34,119 nt of DNA from a virus. The translations under genes and the position numbers were made by a program. This document shows positions 15,424 to 24,703 of this stretch, piece after piece. Each line of letters begins with the position of its first letter. Position 1 is the stretch's first letter. Under the pieces are notes generated by a model. That model was not told where the DNA came from, ran no database searches, and saw nothing but the letters and a program-made list of their open reading frames with translations. Where the stretch lies: positions 1 through 34,119 of the IMG/VR virus record IMGVR_UViG_3300039098_000167. One strand, 5' to 3'.

Positions 15424-15767
15424 TCGGGGCCCTGGCCTGGGCCCTCAAGTGGGGCGACAAGGTCGAGTGGCTGGAGCAGCTCGTCGAGGACACCGGCAAG
15501 CTGCCCGTGGCCCTGCAAGAGCGGCCAGAGGTGTGGGATGAGCTGGTGCCGGTGTGGGATGCCTTCCACGCCCTGAGCCGCAGCCGGCCGGTCGGCTGCG
15601 GGCCCGGGGCGATCCTGATCAGCGAGATCCTGGCCTGGGCCGGTGCCTTTCCACCCGACGATCTGCCGGGCTTCATTCAACTGATTCAGACGCTGGACGA
15701 AGCCTGGCTCGAACACCAACGGAGCAAGGATGGACAAAAAGGTCAACATCCGGATCACCGCCAATGA
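15022..15767 (+). CDS. Tail assembly chaperone G-T fusion made by -1 frameshifting
   Basis: At 15414-15420 the sequence is A AAA AAC in the correct phase (codons GGA AAA AAC, then TGA). Slippage by -1 moves reading into a frame that continues from CTG at 15420 to a stop at 15767 (LIGALAWALKWGDKVEWLEQ, then LVEDTGKLPV and onward). This adds about 115 residues, giving about 248 aa. The downstream frame has no good independent start near its beginning. This is the conserved G/GT strategy of long-tailed phages, in which the fusion is the minor product. The 3' end overlaps the tape measure gene by 38 nt. Confidence 0.85.
15414..15420 (+). promoter_or_regulatory. Slippery heptamer A AAA AAC for -1 ribosomal frameshift
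   Basis: The heptamer fits X XXY YYZ in the zero frame and is followed immediately by TGA. Tail chaperone genes commonly use GGGAAAG-like sites; A AAA AAC is another classical efficient site. GC-rich sequence downstream (GGGGCCCTGGCCTGGGCCC) can form a stimulatory hairpin. Confidence 0.85.
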
Positions 15768-17712
15768 TCGCCAGGCGCAGAGCACCTTCAAGCGCGTGGA
15801 GAAGGGCTTTACCGGGCTGCAGCGCCAGGTCAAGGGCCTGCAGGGCATGCTCGGCTTTTTCGGCGGCGGCCTCGGCGCCTATGCCGGCTTTGAAGGGCTG
15901 CGGCGCTTCCTGACCGCCAGCATCGATGCGGCCCGCGCCGCCGAAGTCTCGCAGCGGCGCCTGGAGGCGGTGCTCAAGGCCACCGGCCATGCCGCTGGGC
16001 TCACCGCCGGCAACATCGAGGACCTGGCGCAGAAATACGCCCGGCTCACCGTGCTCAGCGATGAGCAGGTGCGGGACGCCGCCGGCACCCTGCTGACCTT
16101 CCGCAACGTCTCCGGCCAGGTCTTCGAGGAGGCCCTGGCCCTGTCCATCGACCTGTCGCAGACCATGGGTCAGGACCTCAAGTCGTCCATCGTGCAGGTG
16201 GGCAAGGCCCTCAACGACCCGGTGGCCGGCATCTCGGCCCTCTCGCGGGTGGGCATCACCTTCAGCGCCCAGCAAAAAGAGCAGATCAAGAACTTCGTCG
16301 AGATGGGCCGCCAGGCCGAGGCCATGCAGGTCATCCTCGAGGAGCTGCGCGGCGAGTTCGGCGGCACCGCCGAGGCCATGAACACCGGTCTCAACAAGGC
16401 CACCAGCGACCTGAGCAAGGAGTGGGGCAACCTGCTCGAGGCCTTCGGTCGCTCGGAAGGCATGACCACGGTGGTGGAGACCGTGCTGGGCGGCCTGGCG
16501 GAAAAGATGCGCGAGTTGACCGAGGCGATCGAGAACAGCCAGACGCCCCTCGAACTGTATCTGCGCACCGTGGCCAAGCTCGACCCGGGCCTGATCGGTA
16601 TGGCCGCCCGGGCCGGTCTGGGCGATCTGCTGTATTCGCGGCAGGAGCAGCACGGCGCCAGCGGCTCCTGGGGCCCGGCAGAAGGGACCGGCACCGGCGG
16701 CACAACCGATCCGCCGCCTGTAGACCAGAAGGCCCTTGACAAGATTCAGGCGGTGATCGACCGGCTGCGCTTCGAGCAGCAGCAGCTCGACCGCACCGCC
16801 ACCGAGCAGAAGGTCTACAACGAGCTCAAGCGCGCCGGGGTCTCGCTCAACAGCCAGGCCGGGCAGACCATCGCCGGCCTGGTGCGCGGCCTCGAGGCCG
16901 AAAAAACAGCGCAGAAGGCCGCCGCCGAAGCCGCCCGCGAGCACGCCGCGGCGCTGGAGAAGCAGCGCACCGACAGCCAGCTGCTGGCCGAACGCGGCGC
17001 GGAGCTCTACCAGGCCACCCGCAGCCCCTTCGAGCAGGTCAAGGAGCAGATCGCGGAGCTGGAGTTTTTACGCGGCGAGTGGATCGACGAGGCCACCTAC
17101 CAGCGCGCCTACAAAAAACTGCTGCAGGACTACATCGACACCACCGACGAGATCAAGGTCGAGACCGAGGAGCTGTCGGAGGTCTGGCTGGAGGCGTTTC
17201 GCTCCATGCAGAACGTTGCCTCGGATTTCTTCTTCGACGTGCTCGAGGGCAACTTCAGCGACCTGGGCGATTCTTTTCGGGACATGGTCAACCGCATGCT
17301 CGCCGACTGGGCGTCGGTCAAGGCCATGGAGGGCCTGTTCGGCTCCAGCTTCGCCAGCAGCGGCGAGCTCGGCGGCCTGCTCGGTGCCGGGCTGGGGATT
17401 CTCGGCGGGGCGTTTTCCGGCGGGTCAACGGCGGTAACCGGAGCCAACCCCTCTGCGGGCGGGACCTTCGCCATCGATCCCTTTCCCAAAAGGGCTGGCG
17501 GCGGCGCGGTCTTCCCCGGTCAGTCCTATCTGGTCGGCGAGCGGCGACCGGAGATCTTCACCCCGCAGATGCCCGGCACCATCCTGCCCAACGCCGCCGG
17601 CGCCAGCATCAGTGTGCCGGTAACGGTGACCAACGGCAACCCGGCCCTGGCCGCCGAACTGCAGAGCCGCATCGAAAGCACGGTAGTCGACGTGCTGCGG
17701 AGGCATAGCTGA
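15730..17712 (+). CDS. Tail tape measure protein
   Basis: 660 aa, short for the family. It has a helical N-terminus (ANDRQAQSTFKRVEKGFTGL), tape-measure-like central repeats with FGGTAEAMNTGLNKATSDLS and long Ala/Glu/Gln-rich coiled segments (residues ~340-460). A Gly-rich hydrophobic stretch lies near residues 545-570 (LGGLLGAGLGILGGAFSGG). The C-terminus carries FAIDPFPKRAGGGAVFPGQS and a GERRPEIFTPQ motif typical of lambda GpH-type C-termini. It would set tail length and exit first during DNA injection. Its ATG lies inside the end of the frameshifted chaperone frame. Confidence 0.92.
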   Translation: MDKKVNIRITANDRQAQSTFKRVEKGFTGLQRQVKGLQGMLGFFGGGLGAYAGFEGLRRFLTASIDAARAAEVSQRRLEAVLKATGHAAGLTAGNIEDLAQKYARLTVLSDEQVRDAAGTLLTFRNVSGQVFEEALALSIDLSQTMGQDLKSSIVQVGKALNDPVAGISALSRVGITFSAQQKEQIKNFVEMGRQAEAMQVILEELRGEFGGTAEAMNTGLNKATSDLSKEWGNLLEAFGRSEGMTTVVETVLGGLAEKMRELTEAIENSQTPLELYLRTVAKLDPGLIGMAARAGLGDLLYSRQEQHGASGSWGPAEGTGTGGTTDPPPVDQKALDKIQAVIDRLRFEQQQLDRTATEQKVYNELKRAGVSLNSQAGQTIAGLVRGLEAEKTAQKAAAEAAREHAAALEKQRTDSQLLAERGAELYQATRSPFEQVKEQIAELEFLRGEWIDEATYQRAYKKLLQDYIDTTDEIKVETEELSEVWLEAFRSMQNVASDFFFDVLEGNFSDLGDSFRDMVNRMLADWASVKAMEGLFGSSFASSGELGGLLGAGLGILGGAFSGGSTAVTGANPSAGGTFAIDPFPKRAGGGAVFPGQSYLVGERRPEIFTPQMPGTILPNAAGASISVPVTVTNGNPALAAELQSRIESTVVDVLRRHS

Positions 17713-18089
17713 TGGCCAACATGAGTCTGGGCGGCACCACCTTCGCCAGCAACCCGTCGAAAATCAACCCGGTGATCGGGCCCGAGCGCAAGGTCGCCAA
17801 GGTGGCCACCTACAGCTCGGTGGCCTTTTTCTCCTGGGGCGCGAGCATCGTCGGCCGGGTCATCACCCTGAGCTGGGAGCTGATGCCTACCGCCCAGTAT
17901 GCCGCGCTGCAAACCCTGTATGCCGCCGACGCGGCGGTGGTGTGGGATCCGCAGGACGGCAGCGGCAAAACCTACAACGTGGAGATCCTCGACTTGACCG
18001 GCGACTATTTCGTGATGCTGGCCGACGCGGCCGACAACCACCGCCAGAATGTGACCTTGCCGCTGCTCATCCTCAGCGAGGTTTCCTGA
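17712..18089 (+). CDS. Minor tail protein, probably distal tail component
   Basis: 125 aa. Beta-rich, with a Trp/Phe core (VAFFSWGASIVGRVITLSWE) and a C-terminal strand pair (TYNVEILDLTGDYFVMLADA). It lies between the tape measure and the large hub protein and overlaps both by 1 nt. This is where lambda GpM-type and distal tail proteins are encoded, joining tube to baseplate. No specific family motif is recognised. Confidence 0.65.
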   Translation: MANMSLGGTTFASNPSKINPVIGPERKVAKVATYSSVAFFSWGASIVGRVITLSWELMPTAQYAALQTLYAADAAVVWDPQDGSGKTYNVEILDLTGDYFVMLADAADNHRQNVTLPLLILSEVS

Positions 18090-21000
18090 TGGCGCTGACC
18101 CTCGACGCGACATTACAGACCGCCCAGGACGGCGACAACCACCGCCCGATTGTGGATCTGACCGTCAGCAAGTCGGTTGAGGACTACCCCCTCACCGGCA
18201 ATTACCTGACCCACGACAACGACCAGGACTGCTCGCAGCCGCTGCTGCTCAGTGACGGGCGGCTGGCGATAGTCCATAGCGGAGCAGGGGGGAACGGCGA
18301 CAACAAAGAGCTGCGGGTGGTCTTCTCCGATACGGAACAGACCACCTTCGACGCCTTTGTGGCGGTGGATGATGAGGCCTACGAAGTCATTGAAAACCTT
18401 GACGCTGTGGTGCTGGACGACTCCGATACCATCGGCGTGATCTGTACCCGGCGCAACAGCAGCGACTTAGACATCCGCTCGTACAAGGTAGGCAGCACTG
18501 GCACCAAGCTGTCCGACAATCTGGTTAGCGACTCGGACACGACCTATTTCAGTTCCGGTGTTGCGGCGCTGAAAAAAGGCACTGACGACTTCGCCGCCTT
18601 CTGGCCGGAGGCGACGGACGGCACCAACTGGTATCTCTATATGTCGGCGTCTACGGACTTCTCGACCTGGGGCAGTCCCGCCGCCCTGTCCATCGGCGGG
18701 CTGACCAGCACCCGCATCATCAAAGACCCGAAGATCCTCAAGCTGGCCGACAATTCGTACTTCATGGTGTTCAGCTACGAAAGCACCAAGAACGATTCCG
18801 GCTCTATCTATAACCTCTACTACACCACAAGCTCCGACCTTTCCACCTGGGCCGATGCCGTCGCCATCACGACCAACACCAACATGAGCAAGGATTTCAG
18901 CCGGCCAGACTTGGTGCAAAAGTCCGATGGCACTCTGTTCGCTTCGGTGCTGGAGCAGAACGCCTCCATGTACCTGGATGATACAGATATCCCAGGTGTC
19001 AGCCGATTCAATCTTGGCTCCTGTTGGTATTCATCCTCTGCGGGCAAGTTGTACTTTGCTGGAGGCAGTGTCAGTGGCAACCACGCCTTTGGTGCTGTAA
19101 TCGACCTCGCCACCTTTGTTATCGAGAAATATTACACCAATACAACCACTCCTGCTATTCCTGATTACTTCTGGGAGGCGGCGCATGGCACCTCGAACAG
19201 CTTGGGCGAAGAACATCTTATCGTTCTCGTTGCCAGCGAGGGCGTCTGCATTATCGACACCGATGCGGACACCATTACACCCTATTATTTTACGGACCTA
19301 TCTGCAACGTATGGCGCAGGAGCGGCTTTAAATGTAAATATTGATCGACCCACTGACGGGTGGTACGGCACTTTCCCCAGTAATATTGCTTTTGCACAGG
19401 TGGATGCAACGGCCAATCGCCTTTATGTGTGCCTAAGCTCAGCCTATTATTACAACCATGAACTCTTGTTTGGGTATATTGACCTGACCGACACTACCCC
19501 GCCCCATGATTATGTTATGCAGGTTGAGGATTATTCCGGCACAAATGGTCGTACTGGATTTACAAGGGCCAAATTCTACCCTGATGATGATTTGTTTGTT
19601 GCTGCTCGTGCTAGTAGTGGTGCGAGTGGTGCAGGCTATTTGAAGCTGTGGACACCATCTGAAGGTGTATTGTTGAAGCAGTATGAGCGCACAAGCTATC
19701 CAGAATTCCCACACGGAGGGTTCTATGATGCTACCTACGCTAATGGGAAAGTATGGGCCTTGGTCAACTGGGATGATGGTTATGCTGCTGATGAGTATAA
19801 AAAGGGCCTGGCAGAAATTGATTTGGACACAGATCAAATCATTTACCATGAGCCAACTTGGTTTGATGCTGCTAGTGACGGGCTTAGTAAAATGTCCTAC
19901 TGTGCCGATACCACTGAGCTAGTAATGTTTGGCAATGAAGGGCTGGCAGTATTCAATATCACAACCTACACTTGGACTTCTTACCGTGACATATTCGCAG
20001 GCACTTATGGTAGTTGGACTCCTATCTATTACCCAACTGCCGATGTGTTCTTTCTACCCTATCAAACTGGTGGTGGTGTAAACACAGATGGTAAGTTGTA
20101 TATGCTGCCCCGTAATGGCACCTTAGATATTTCAAAATACGCTACAGGTGAATTTACGACCTCTTGGGATTTTGCGGATTTAGAAACATTAGTTTATGGC
20201 TATAATGCTACTGATTTAGCATTAACTATCCAAGGTGATGACTCAATATACTTCACTTGGACAGATGATACCAAGTCTGAATCATGGATTAAATGGGATA
20301 AAACCGGCGCAGAACTCGACTGCCTCGAATACCTGACCGGGGAGTTGAGCGTGACCCACAGCATCGACGGTTCGCCCAACCGGTTGGAGTTCACCCTCAG
20401 TCACGGGCATCTGTTCGACCCGGCCAACACCAACTCAATCCTCAATTTCTACCTACAAAAAGGCAACAAGGCGACCCTGCGAATGGGCGAGACGGTTTCC
20501 AGCGTCAATTACTACGCCAACCAGGGCAGCTTTTTAATCAGCGAGATTTCCACCGGCTACCAGAAGGGCACCTATCCGCTGGCCAAGGTCGTCGCCTATG
20601 ACCGTAGGGTGCTGTGGGACGCCCACGAGGTCGATGTTTCGGCCTTAAGCGAAACCTATCCCGAGGACGCCATCAAAGCCCTTGTCACTGCGGAGATGGG
20701 CGATACCGCCGACGACTATGACCTGCCGACCTTTGATGGGCGCTTTTCGTTTGACGCGCAGTGGATCGACACCCGCCTCAAAGACATTGTGGAGCAGATC
20801 GCCAACCGCTTCGGCTACTTTCTGACGCTGGATGTGGACGACAAGCTCACCGCAAGGTTGATCTCCGACAGCAACAGCGTGGACCACGCCTATACGGCCA
20901 CCACGCAAATTGTCAATTTCACCCCTGACGACACCTTTTCCGATTTCGTCAACCGCCTCGTCGTGACCGGCGAAAGCCTGAACGATACCGAGGTGCTCTA

Positions 21001-21763
21001 CAACGAGGAGCGCATCACCGGCTTGTCGGGGACGGTGGGCTGGTGGGGCTTTAAGAAAGATAAGACGGTCTGGTACAGCGATGACAAGAGCAAACGGGTC
21101 AGGTTCCCGCGCCTGGAGGTCTTGGAGAGTTCGTCGGGCATCCTCTTTCAAATGGCTGGCGATGTGCGCGAGAGCATCGAGGAGATCGACGAAGACGACC
21201 AGTACTGCGTGGTGGAGATTTCAGCACCGAATCTGGTGCCGGTACTCATTGCCTCCATCGCCATGTACTTTGCCGGAAACAAGATTGGCGATGTGACGGT
21301 CGGCATCGGTGGCGGCTACACCATCCCCTTTGGCCGCATCGTGGAAGGCACCGGCCTCTATCTTGCCCTGATGGTCCTCGGCTCGGTGGGCAATTATCAA
21401 TATGAAATCTACGGCAGACCTGTGGGTTATGTGCGCCGCTCCGTTTCAGGGCAGGCCGACGACCTGGACCTGCAACAGCGGATAGGTGTGGTGGTCGCCA
21501 ACAAGATCGAAGGGTTTTTGACCGACACCGCCGCCCGCTGTACTGAGGTGGCCGATTTTGAACTGATGCTGGCAAGACTGCAACGCAGCCGCGCCAAGCT
21601 GATCAAGACCGCCCATTTGCAGGACCAGGAAGGCGACACCATCACCTTTCCCCACCCGCACACCGGCAACACGGTCACGATGTTTATTACCGACATCAAG
21701 CGGCGCTATCAGCCGACCAAGGACGGGCACTTTCTCGACGACATCGAAGGGTGGGTGCTGTAA
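18089..21763 (+). CDS. Large tail hub protein with propeller-like N-terminal modules
   Basis: 1224 aa from the ATG at 18089, which overlaps the preceding stop. Residues ~55-290 contain sialidase-like propeller strands (DPKILKLADNSYFMVFSYES, YYTTSSDLSTWADAV, SRPDLVQKSDGTLFASVLEQ). Residues ~290-735 look like a second propeller of repeated Tyr/Trp-rich strands ending in Asp/Gly turns. The remainder resembles a tail hub (LSVTHSIDGSPNRLEFTLSH, then FVNRLVVTGESLNDTEVLYN). About 18960-20300 is clearly AT-richer than its flanks: for example, 25 of 60 bases from 19801 are G/C versus 43 of 60 from 9301. This suggests an exchanged surface-binding module inside a conserved structural protein. Confidence 0.8.
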   Translation: MALTLDATLQTAQDGDNHRPIVDLTVSKSVEDYPLTGNYLTHDNDQDCSQPLLLSDGRLAIVHSGAGGNGDNKELRVVFSDTEQTTFDAFVAVDDEAYEVIENLDAVVLDDSDTIGVICTRRNSSDLDIRSYKVGSTGTKLSDNLVSDSDTTYFSSGVAALKKGTDDFAAFWPEATDGTNWYLYMSASTDFSTWGSPAALSIGGLTSTRIIKDPKILKLADNSYFMVFSYESTKNDSGSIYNLYYTTSSDLSTWADAVAITTNTNMSKDFSRPDLVQKSDGTLFASVLEQNASMYLDDTDIPGVSRFNLGSCWYSSSAGKLYFAGGSVSGNHAFGAVIDLATFVIEKYYTNTTTPAIPDYFWEAAHGTSNSLGEEHLIVLVASEGVCIIDTDADTITPYYFTDLSATYGAGAALNVNIDRPTDGWYGTFPSNIAFAQVDATANRLYVCLSSAYYYNHELLFGYIDLTDTTPPHDYVMQVEDYSGTNGRTGFTRAKFYPDDDLFVAARASSGASGAGYLKLWTPSEGVLLKQYERTSYPEFPHGGFYDATYANGKVWALVNWDDGYAADEYKKGLAEIDLDTDQIIYHEPTWFDAASDGLSKMSYCADTTELVMFGNEGLAVFNITTYTWTSYRDIFAGTYGSWTPIYYPTADVFFLPYQTGGGVNTDGKLYMLPRNGTLDISKYATGEFTTSWDFADLETLVYGYNATDLALTIQGDDSIYFTWTDDTKSESWIKWDKTGAELDCLEYLTGELSVTHSIDGSPNRLEFTLSHGHLFDPANTNSILNFYLQKGNKATLRMGETVSSVNYYANQGSFLISEISTGYQKGTYPLAKVVAYDRRVLWDAHEVDVSALSETYPEDAIKALVTAEMGDTADDYDLPTFDGRFSFDAQWIDTRLKDIVEQIANRFGYFLTLDVDDKLTARLISDSNSVDHAYTATTQIVNFTPDDTFSDFVNRLVVTGESLNDTEVLYNEERITGLSGTVGWWGFKKDKTVWYSDDKSKRVRFPRLEVLESSSGILFQMAGDVRESIEEIDEDDQYCVVEISAPNLVPVLIASIAMYFAGNKIGDVTVGIGGGYTIPFGRIVEGTGLYLALMVLGSVGNYQYEIYGRPVGYVRRSVSGQADDLDLQQRIGVVVANKIEGFLTDTAARCTEVADFELMLARLQRSRAKLIKTAHLQDQEGDTITFPHPHTGNTVTMFITDIKRRYQPTKDGHFLDDIEGWVL

Positions 21764-22824
21764 TGCTGCACCAGTACGGTAAAAGATTTCTGCGGCAGAA
21801 GACCCAGCGCGAAACCGCCAAGCGCATCGAGACGCGGGACGCGATTCTGTGGGACATCTTCCCCGACGACAAATACTGCCGGGTCAAGATCCAGGGCAGC
21901 AACACGCTGATAAAAGCCCAATACCCCGAAAACTGGCAGCAGACCCCGACTTACCTCAAACCGGGCAACGCGGTCAGAATCCAGCATGTCGGCGGCAATC
22001 GCAACCGGGTGGTCATCGTCGGCAACGGCGCAACCATTCCGACCCCCACCGGGGCGAGCATGTTCCCCACCGCCAGCGCAGGGCCGGATGCGGTGCTGGC
22101 GGGGTGCAAGGTTAAGGCGACGGACGCGGGGATGTACGTCTATATCGAAACCGGCACCTACCGTATCGACGGAACGACTTATACCCTGTCGGCAATGACA
22201 GCGGCAGAAAGCAATATTGCAACCGCCGCCATGGGCGTGCCGATTGACGCCACACACTGCGTCAAGGCCATCGACGCGGCAAGCTCGACCCTCTATCGCT
22301 TCGATCTGCTGGCGGTCGGCACGGACGGCACCGTGGACCTTATCAAGGGTACCAGCGCAGCTACCCCAGTGATGCCCGACACGCCCACAGACCATGTGGC
22401 GCTCGGCTGGGTATTTATTCCACCGGACACCACCGACATCACCGACGCCTTAATCAATCGCCCCTTTGCCGAGCCGGTCGCCTCGACCCTCGATGTCACG
22501 GTGGCCGACGACGATCTGGCGTGGGCCGAAACCTCGACCACCATCACCGTCGCAGTCTTGGACCAGTACGAAAGGGCCATCACCGGCACCAACTGGGGCA
22601 TCCTCGGTGAGTTCGTGGACGGCAACGGCACCCTGGACGGGAACAGCACGGAAACCAACTACACCGGCACCGGCAGCAACAGCACCACCTTTACCTATGC
22701 GAGGGGGCTTAACGATCCAGGCGACGAAAGCCCTCGGCTGAAATTCAGCCTGACCCAGAACCCCGATGTGCAGATGCAGACCGTTATTCTGCTACGCGAT
22801 GCCAGCGGCGACATCATGATTTAG
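21763..22824 (+). CDS. Baseplate/tail protein with OB-like N-terminus and Ig-like C-terminus
   Basis: 353 aa from the ATG at 21763, overlapping the hub stop (TAATG). Residues ~25-90 look like a small beta-barrel: AILWDIFPDDKYCRVKIQGS, then LKPGNAVRIQHVGGNRNRVV, similar to OB-type spike/baseplate domains. A middle beta domain follows. The C-terminal ~110 residues have a bacterial Ig-like pattern (VADDDLAWAETSTTITVAVL, DQYERAI, then DGNGTLDGNSTETNYTG). Such domains occur on phage surfaces and may bind host polysaccharide. GC-rich like the hub ends, unlike the fibres that follow. Confidence 0.65.
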   Translation: MLHQYGKRFLRQKTQRETAKRIETRDAILWDIFPDDKYCRVKIQGSNTLIKAQYPENWQQTPTYLKPGNAVRIQHVGGNRNRVVIVGNGATIPTPTGASMFPTASAGPDAVLAGCKVKATDAGMYVYIETGTYRIDGTTYTLSAMTAAESNIATAAMGVPIDATHCVKAIDAASSTLYRFDLLAVGTDGTVDLIKGTSAATPVMPDTPTDHVALGWVFIPPDTTDITDALINRPFAEPVASTLDVTVADDDLAWAETSTTITVAVLDQYERAITGTNWGILGEFVDGNGTLDGNSTETNYTGTGSNSTTFTYARGLNDPGDESPRLKFSLTQNPDVQMQTVILLRDASGDIMI

Positions 22825-22831
22825 GAGGCAC

Positions 22832-23002
22832 ATGGAAACACTACTTGAGCAGATATTGGCCGAGCTGAAAGAACTCAACCGGCAGGTGGCAGCGACCAAT
22901 CAAGCAGGGCAGACGAAAATGGGCGAGGCCGATGCGCTGATGAAGAACCTGTTTGCCTCCCTGCCTGCCAGTTTGGTGAAAGGGGTGAACGGTGGCGACT
23001 AA
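22832..23002 (+). CDS. Small coiled-coil protein in the fibre operon
   Basis: 56 aa with AGGAGG directly upstream. It starts with a leucine-heptad helix (METLLEQILAELKELNRQVA), then a short second helix (ADALMKNLFASLPASLV). It overlaps the following fibre gene by 11 nt. This size and helical pattern fit a small trimerisation or fibre-assembly helper; function is not known. Confidence 0.65.
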   Translation: METLLEQILAELKELNRQVAATNQAGQTKMGEADALMKNLFASLPASLVKGVNGGD

Positions 23003-23897
23003 CAATTATACAGAGATTACCACGGCTTACAGGTTCCGTGCCTCGGAGCTTAATGTGCCACTTGGCGAACTGGACAAAGCTATCACCTATGCCAAAAACG
23101 TAATTGTTCATTGTGATGGCTCGGTTACATATAACAGCGGAACTGGACAGTTGGCTTGGTCTGGCACGCTGCGCATCCTCTTTAACAGGGAGGATGGAAA
23201 GGCCATAGAGAACACCGTGGCCACCGGCAATGTGACCCTTTCAGACAATCAGTTTGCCTACGTTGATCTGAATGAGACTGATGCCACTGCCCTGACGGTC
23301 TATGCTGCCTCTGTAACCACTGATGCTGCTTCTAACTTCCTAGCAGTGGGTCGCTTGGTCTTAGGCTATCGGAACACAGCCAGCGACGAATACTTCCCAG
23401 TGGCCCTTTATGTTGGTGGCTCTGGCAGCGGAATCAGTAACGTGGTCGAAGATACTACCCCACAGTTGGGCGGCGATCTCGACCTCAACCAGAAGTGCAT
23501 AGACATCAGCACAGCCCTTGGTACTGACCTGACCGCTGTGGGCCTGATTGATTCTGTGACGGTTGATACCAATGCCACTGGGGTTGGGGCTGCGCTCTAT
23601 ATGGCTGCCGATGGGAATTATGATGAGGCCGACGCTGATGCCGCTGCCACTATGCCGGTCACGACGCTCGCCCTTGAGACAGGGACTGGCACCAAGGAGA
23701 TACTGCTTCAGGGTTATATTAGAAAGGACGCTTGGTCTTGGACCCCTGGAGGCCTGATCTATGCCGATGTAACCACGGGGGCCTTGTCACAGACGGCACC
23801 CAGTGGCTCAGGAGATCAGGTGCAAGTAGTTGGTTGGGCAAAGTCTGCTGACATCCTTTACTTCAACCCATCCTTGGTGTTGGTGGAGGTGGTTTAG
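22992..23897 (+). CDS. Tail fibre / appendage protein
   Basis: 301 aa from the GTG at 22992. The N-terminus is followed by beta-rich sequence typical of fibres. A hinge, NVVEDTTPQLGGDLDLNQK, is seen in many phage fibres and appendages. The C-terminal domain (GALSQTAPSGSGDQVQVVGW, then FNPSLVLVEV) matches a widespread phage appendage C-terminus. Its base composition is AT-richer than the structural genes, as expected of an exchanged host-range module. It probably contacts the cell surface. Confidence 0.75.
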   Translation: MATNNYTEITTAYRFRASELNVPLGELDKAITYAKNVIVHCDGSVTYNSGTGQLAWSGTLRILFNREDGKAIENTVATGNVTLSDNQFAYVDLNETDATALTVYAASVTTDAASNFLAVGRLVLGYRNTASDEYFPVALYVGGSGSGISNVVEDTTPQLGGDLDLNQKCIDISTALGTDLTAVGLIDSVTVDTNATGVGAALYMAADGNYDEADADAAATMPVTTLALETGTGTKEILLQGYIRKDAWSWTPGGLIYADVTTGALSQTAPSGSGDQVQVVGWAKSADILYFNPSLVLVEVV

Positions 23898-23905
23898 GGG
23901 GAATC

Positions 23906-24436
23906 ATGGCAGATACTATTTATCGGTTCTACATCGACAATGTTCAGGGAGGTACGAGCCATAGTAATGTTGCTATGGCTGAAGTTGAATTGCGTTTGTC
24001 AATTGGGGGAGCTGACCAGACAGGGAGCGGGACAGCGGATGCCAGCGGCAATATTGGTTCAGGTTATGTTGCAGCCAAAGCCATTGATGATACTAATTCA
24101 ACCATGTGGAACTCCGGCTTTAGTGCTGGTAATTCATGGTGGCAGGTGGCTTTTCCTACTGATCCCGGCACCATAGCACAGTTAGCTGTTCGAGCCAGAG
24201 AGAGTTTTTTGGATGACACCCCCACTGAGTTCCGTGTAGTTAAATCAACTGACGGCGGCAGCAGTTTTCAGCCTATATGGGAGGACTTTTCAACAACTGC
24301 GGATTGGACAGGATCTGAACTACGCACATTTATTCCTGTTGAACTTCAAGGATGGGCGCACAAGATTGCTGGCATCACCCCAGCCAACGTCAATGGGGTT
24401 GCTGTCGCAAACATTGCCTCCATCAACGGGGTTTAA
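23906..24436 (+). CDS. Fibre protein with discoidin-like (F5/8 type C) domain
   Basis: 176 aa. The pattern GYVAAKAIDDTNSTMWNSGF, then WWQVAF, and later FRVVKSTDGGSSFQPIWE matches discoidin/F5/8 type C modules, which bind carbohydrates or cell surfaces. The last ~20 residues (KIAGITPANVNGVAVANIAS plus a short end) resemble linker repeats found between fibre domains, so the present end may be premature. GGGGAA precedes the ATG. The sequence is AT-rich like the preceding fibre gene. It is the last intact gene of the late operon. Confidence 0.65.
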   Translation: MADTIYRFYIDNVQGGTSHSNVAMAEVELRLSIGGADQTGSGTADASGNIGSGYVAAKAIDDTNSTMWNSGFSAGNSWWQVAFPTDPGTIAQLAVRARESFLDDTPTEFRVVKSTDGGSSFQPIWEDFSTTADWTGSELRTFIPVELQGWAHKIAGITPANVNGVAVANIASINGV

Positions 24437-24441
24437 CTACA

Positions 24442-24510
24442 CTTTCCCCGCCCGAATGCAAGATGCTCTGCGACGGCACCAACATGGTGCAGATGACGCC
24501 CGACTGGTAG
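24442..24510 (+). pseudogene. Remnant of a fibre C-terminus
   Basis: In a frame different from the preceding fibre gene, the sequence reads PPECKMLCDGTNMVQMTPDW and then TAG. The 'mLCDGTNmv' pattern is a common phage fibre C-terminus. There is no start codon or ribosome-binding site. The preceding gene ends in a linker-like repeat just before it, so this is probably the 3' tail of a longer fibre disrupted by frameshift or recombination. Confidence 0.45.
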
Positions 24511-24653
24511 TGTTGGTTACGCTTGACAGGCCCCTGGTTTTGGGCCAAAATGTCCCTGCGCTACAAACCGAATTTCGCATACTTACGCGACGATATGTAG
24601 AGCAAAAAGCAACACTTCCTGTTTAATATCGGCAGGTTGCAGAAATTTTGATT

Positions 24654-24684
24654 GCCGCCCTAGCTCAGCTGGTAGAGCAACTGA
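24654..24684 (+). other. 5' half of a tRNA gene, possible attachment-site core
   Basis: The sequence fits the 7-nt acceptor strand (GCCGCCC), TA, a complete D-arm (GCTCAGCTGGTAGAGC) and the 5' anticodon stem (ACTGA) of a threonine-type tRNA. It then diverges exactly at the anticodon loop. No matching 3' half (T-arm or acceptor complement) follows. A partial tRNA next to an integrase usually marks an att site. Copies of TAGAGCAAAAA flank it at 24598-24608 (plus strand) and 24740-24750 (minus strand). Confidence 0.6.
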
Positions 24685-24703
24685 GCGCAAAAAGTGCTAT
24701 ATG

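Noticed and set aside
22992-24436. Possible diversity-generating retroelement acting on the fibres
   Set aside because: No reverse transcriptase or template repeat is present in the window.
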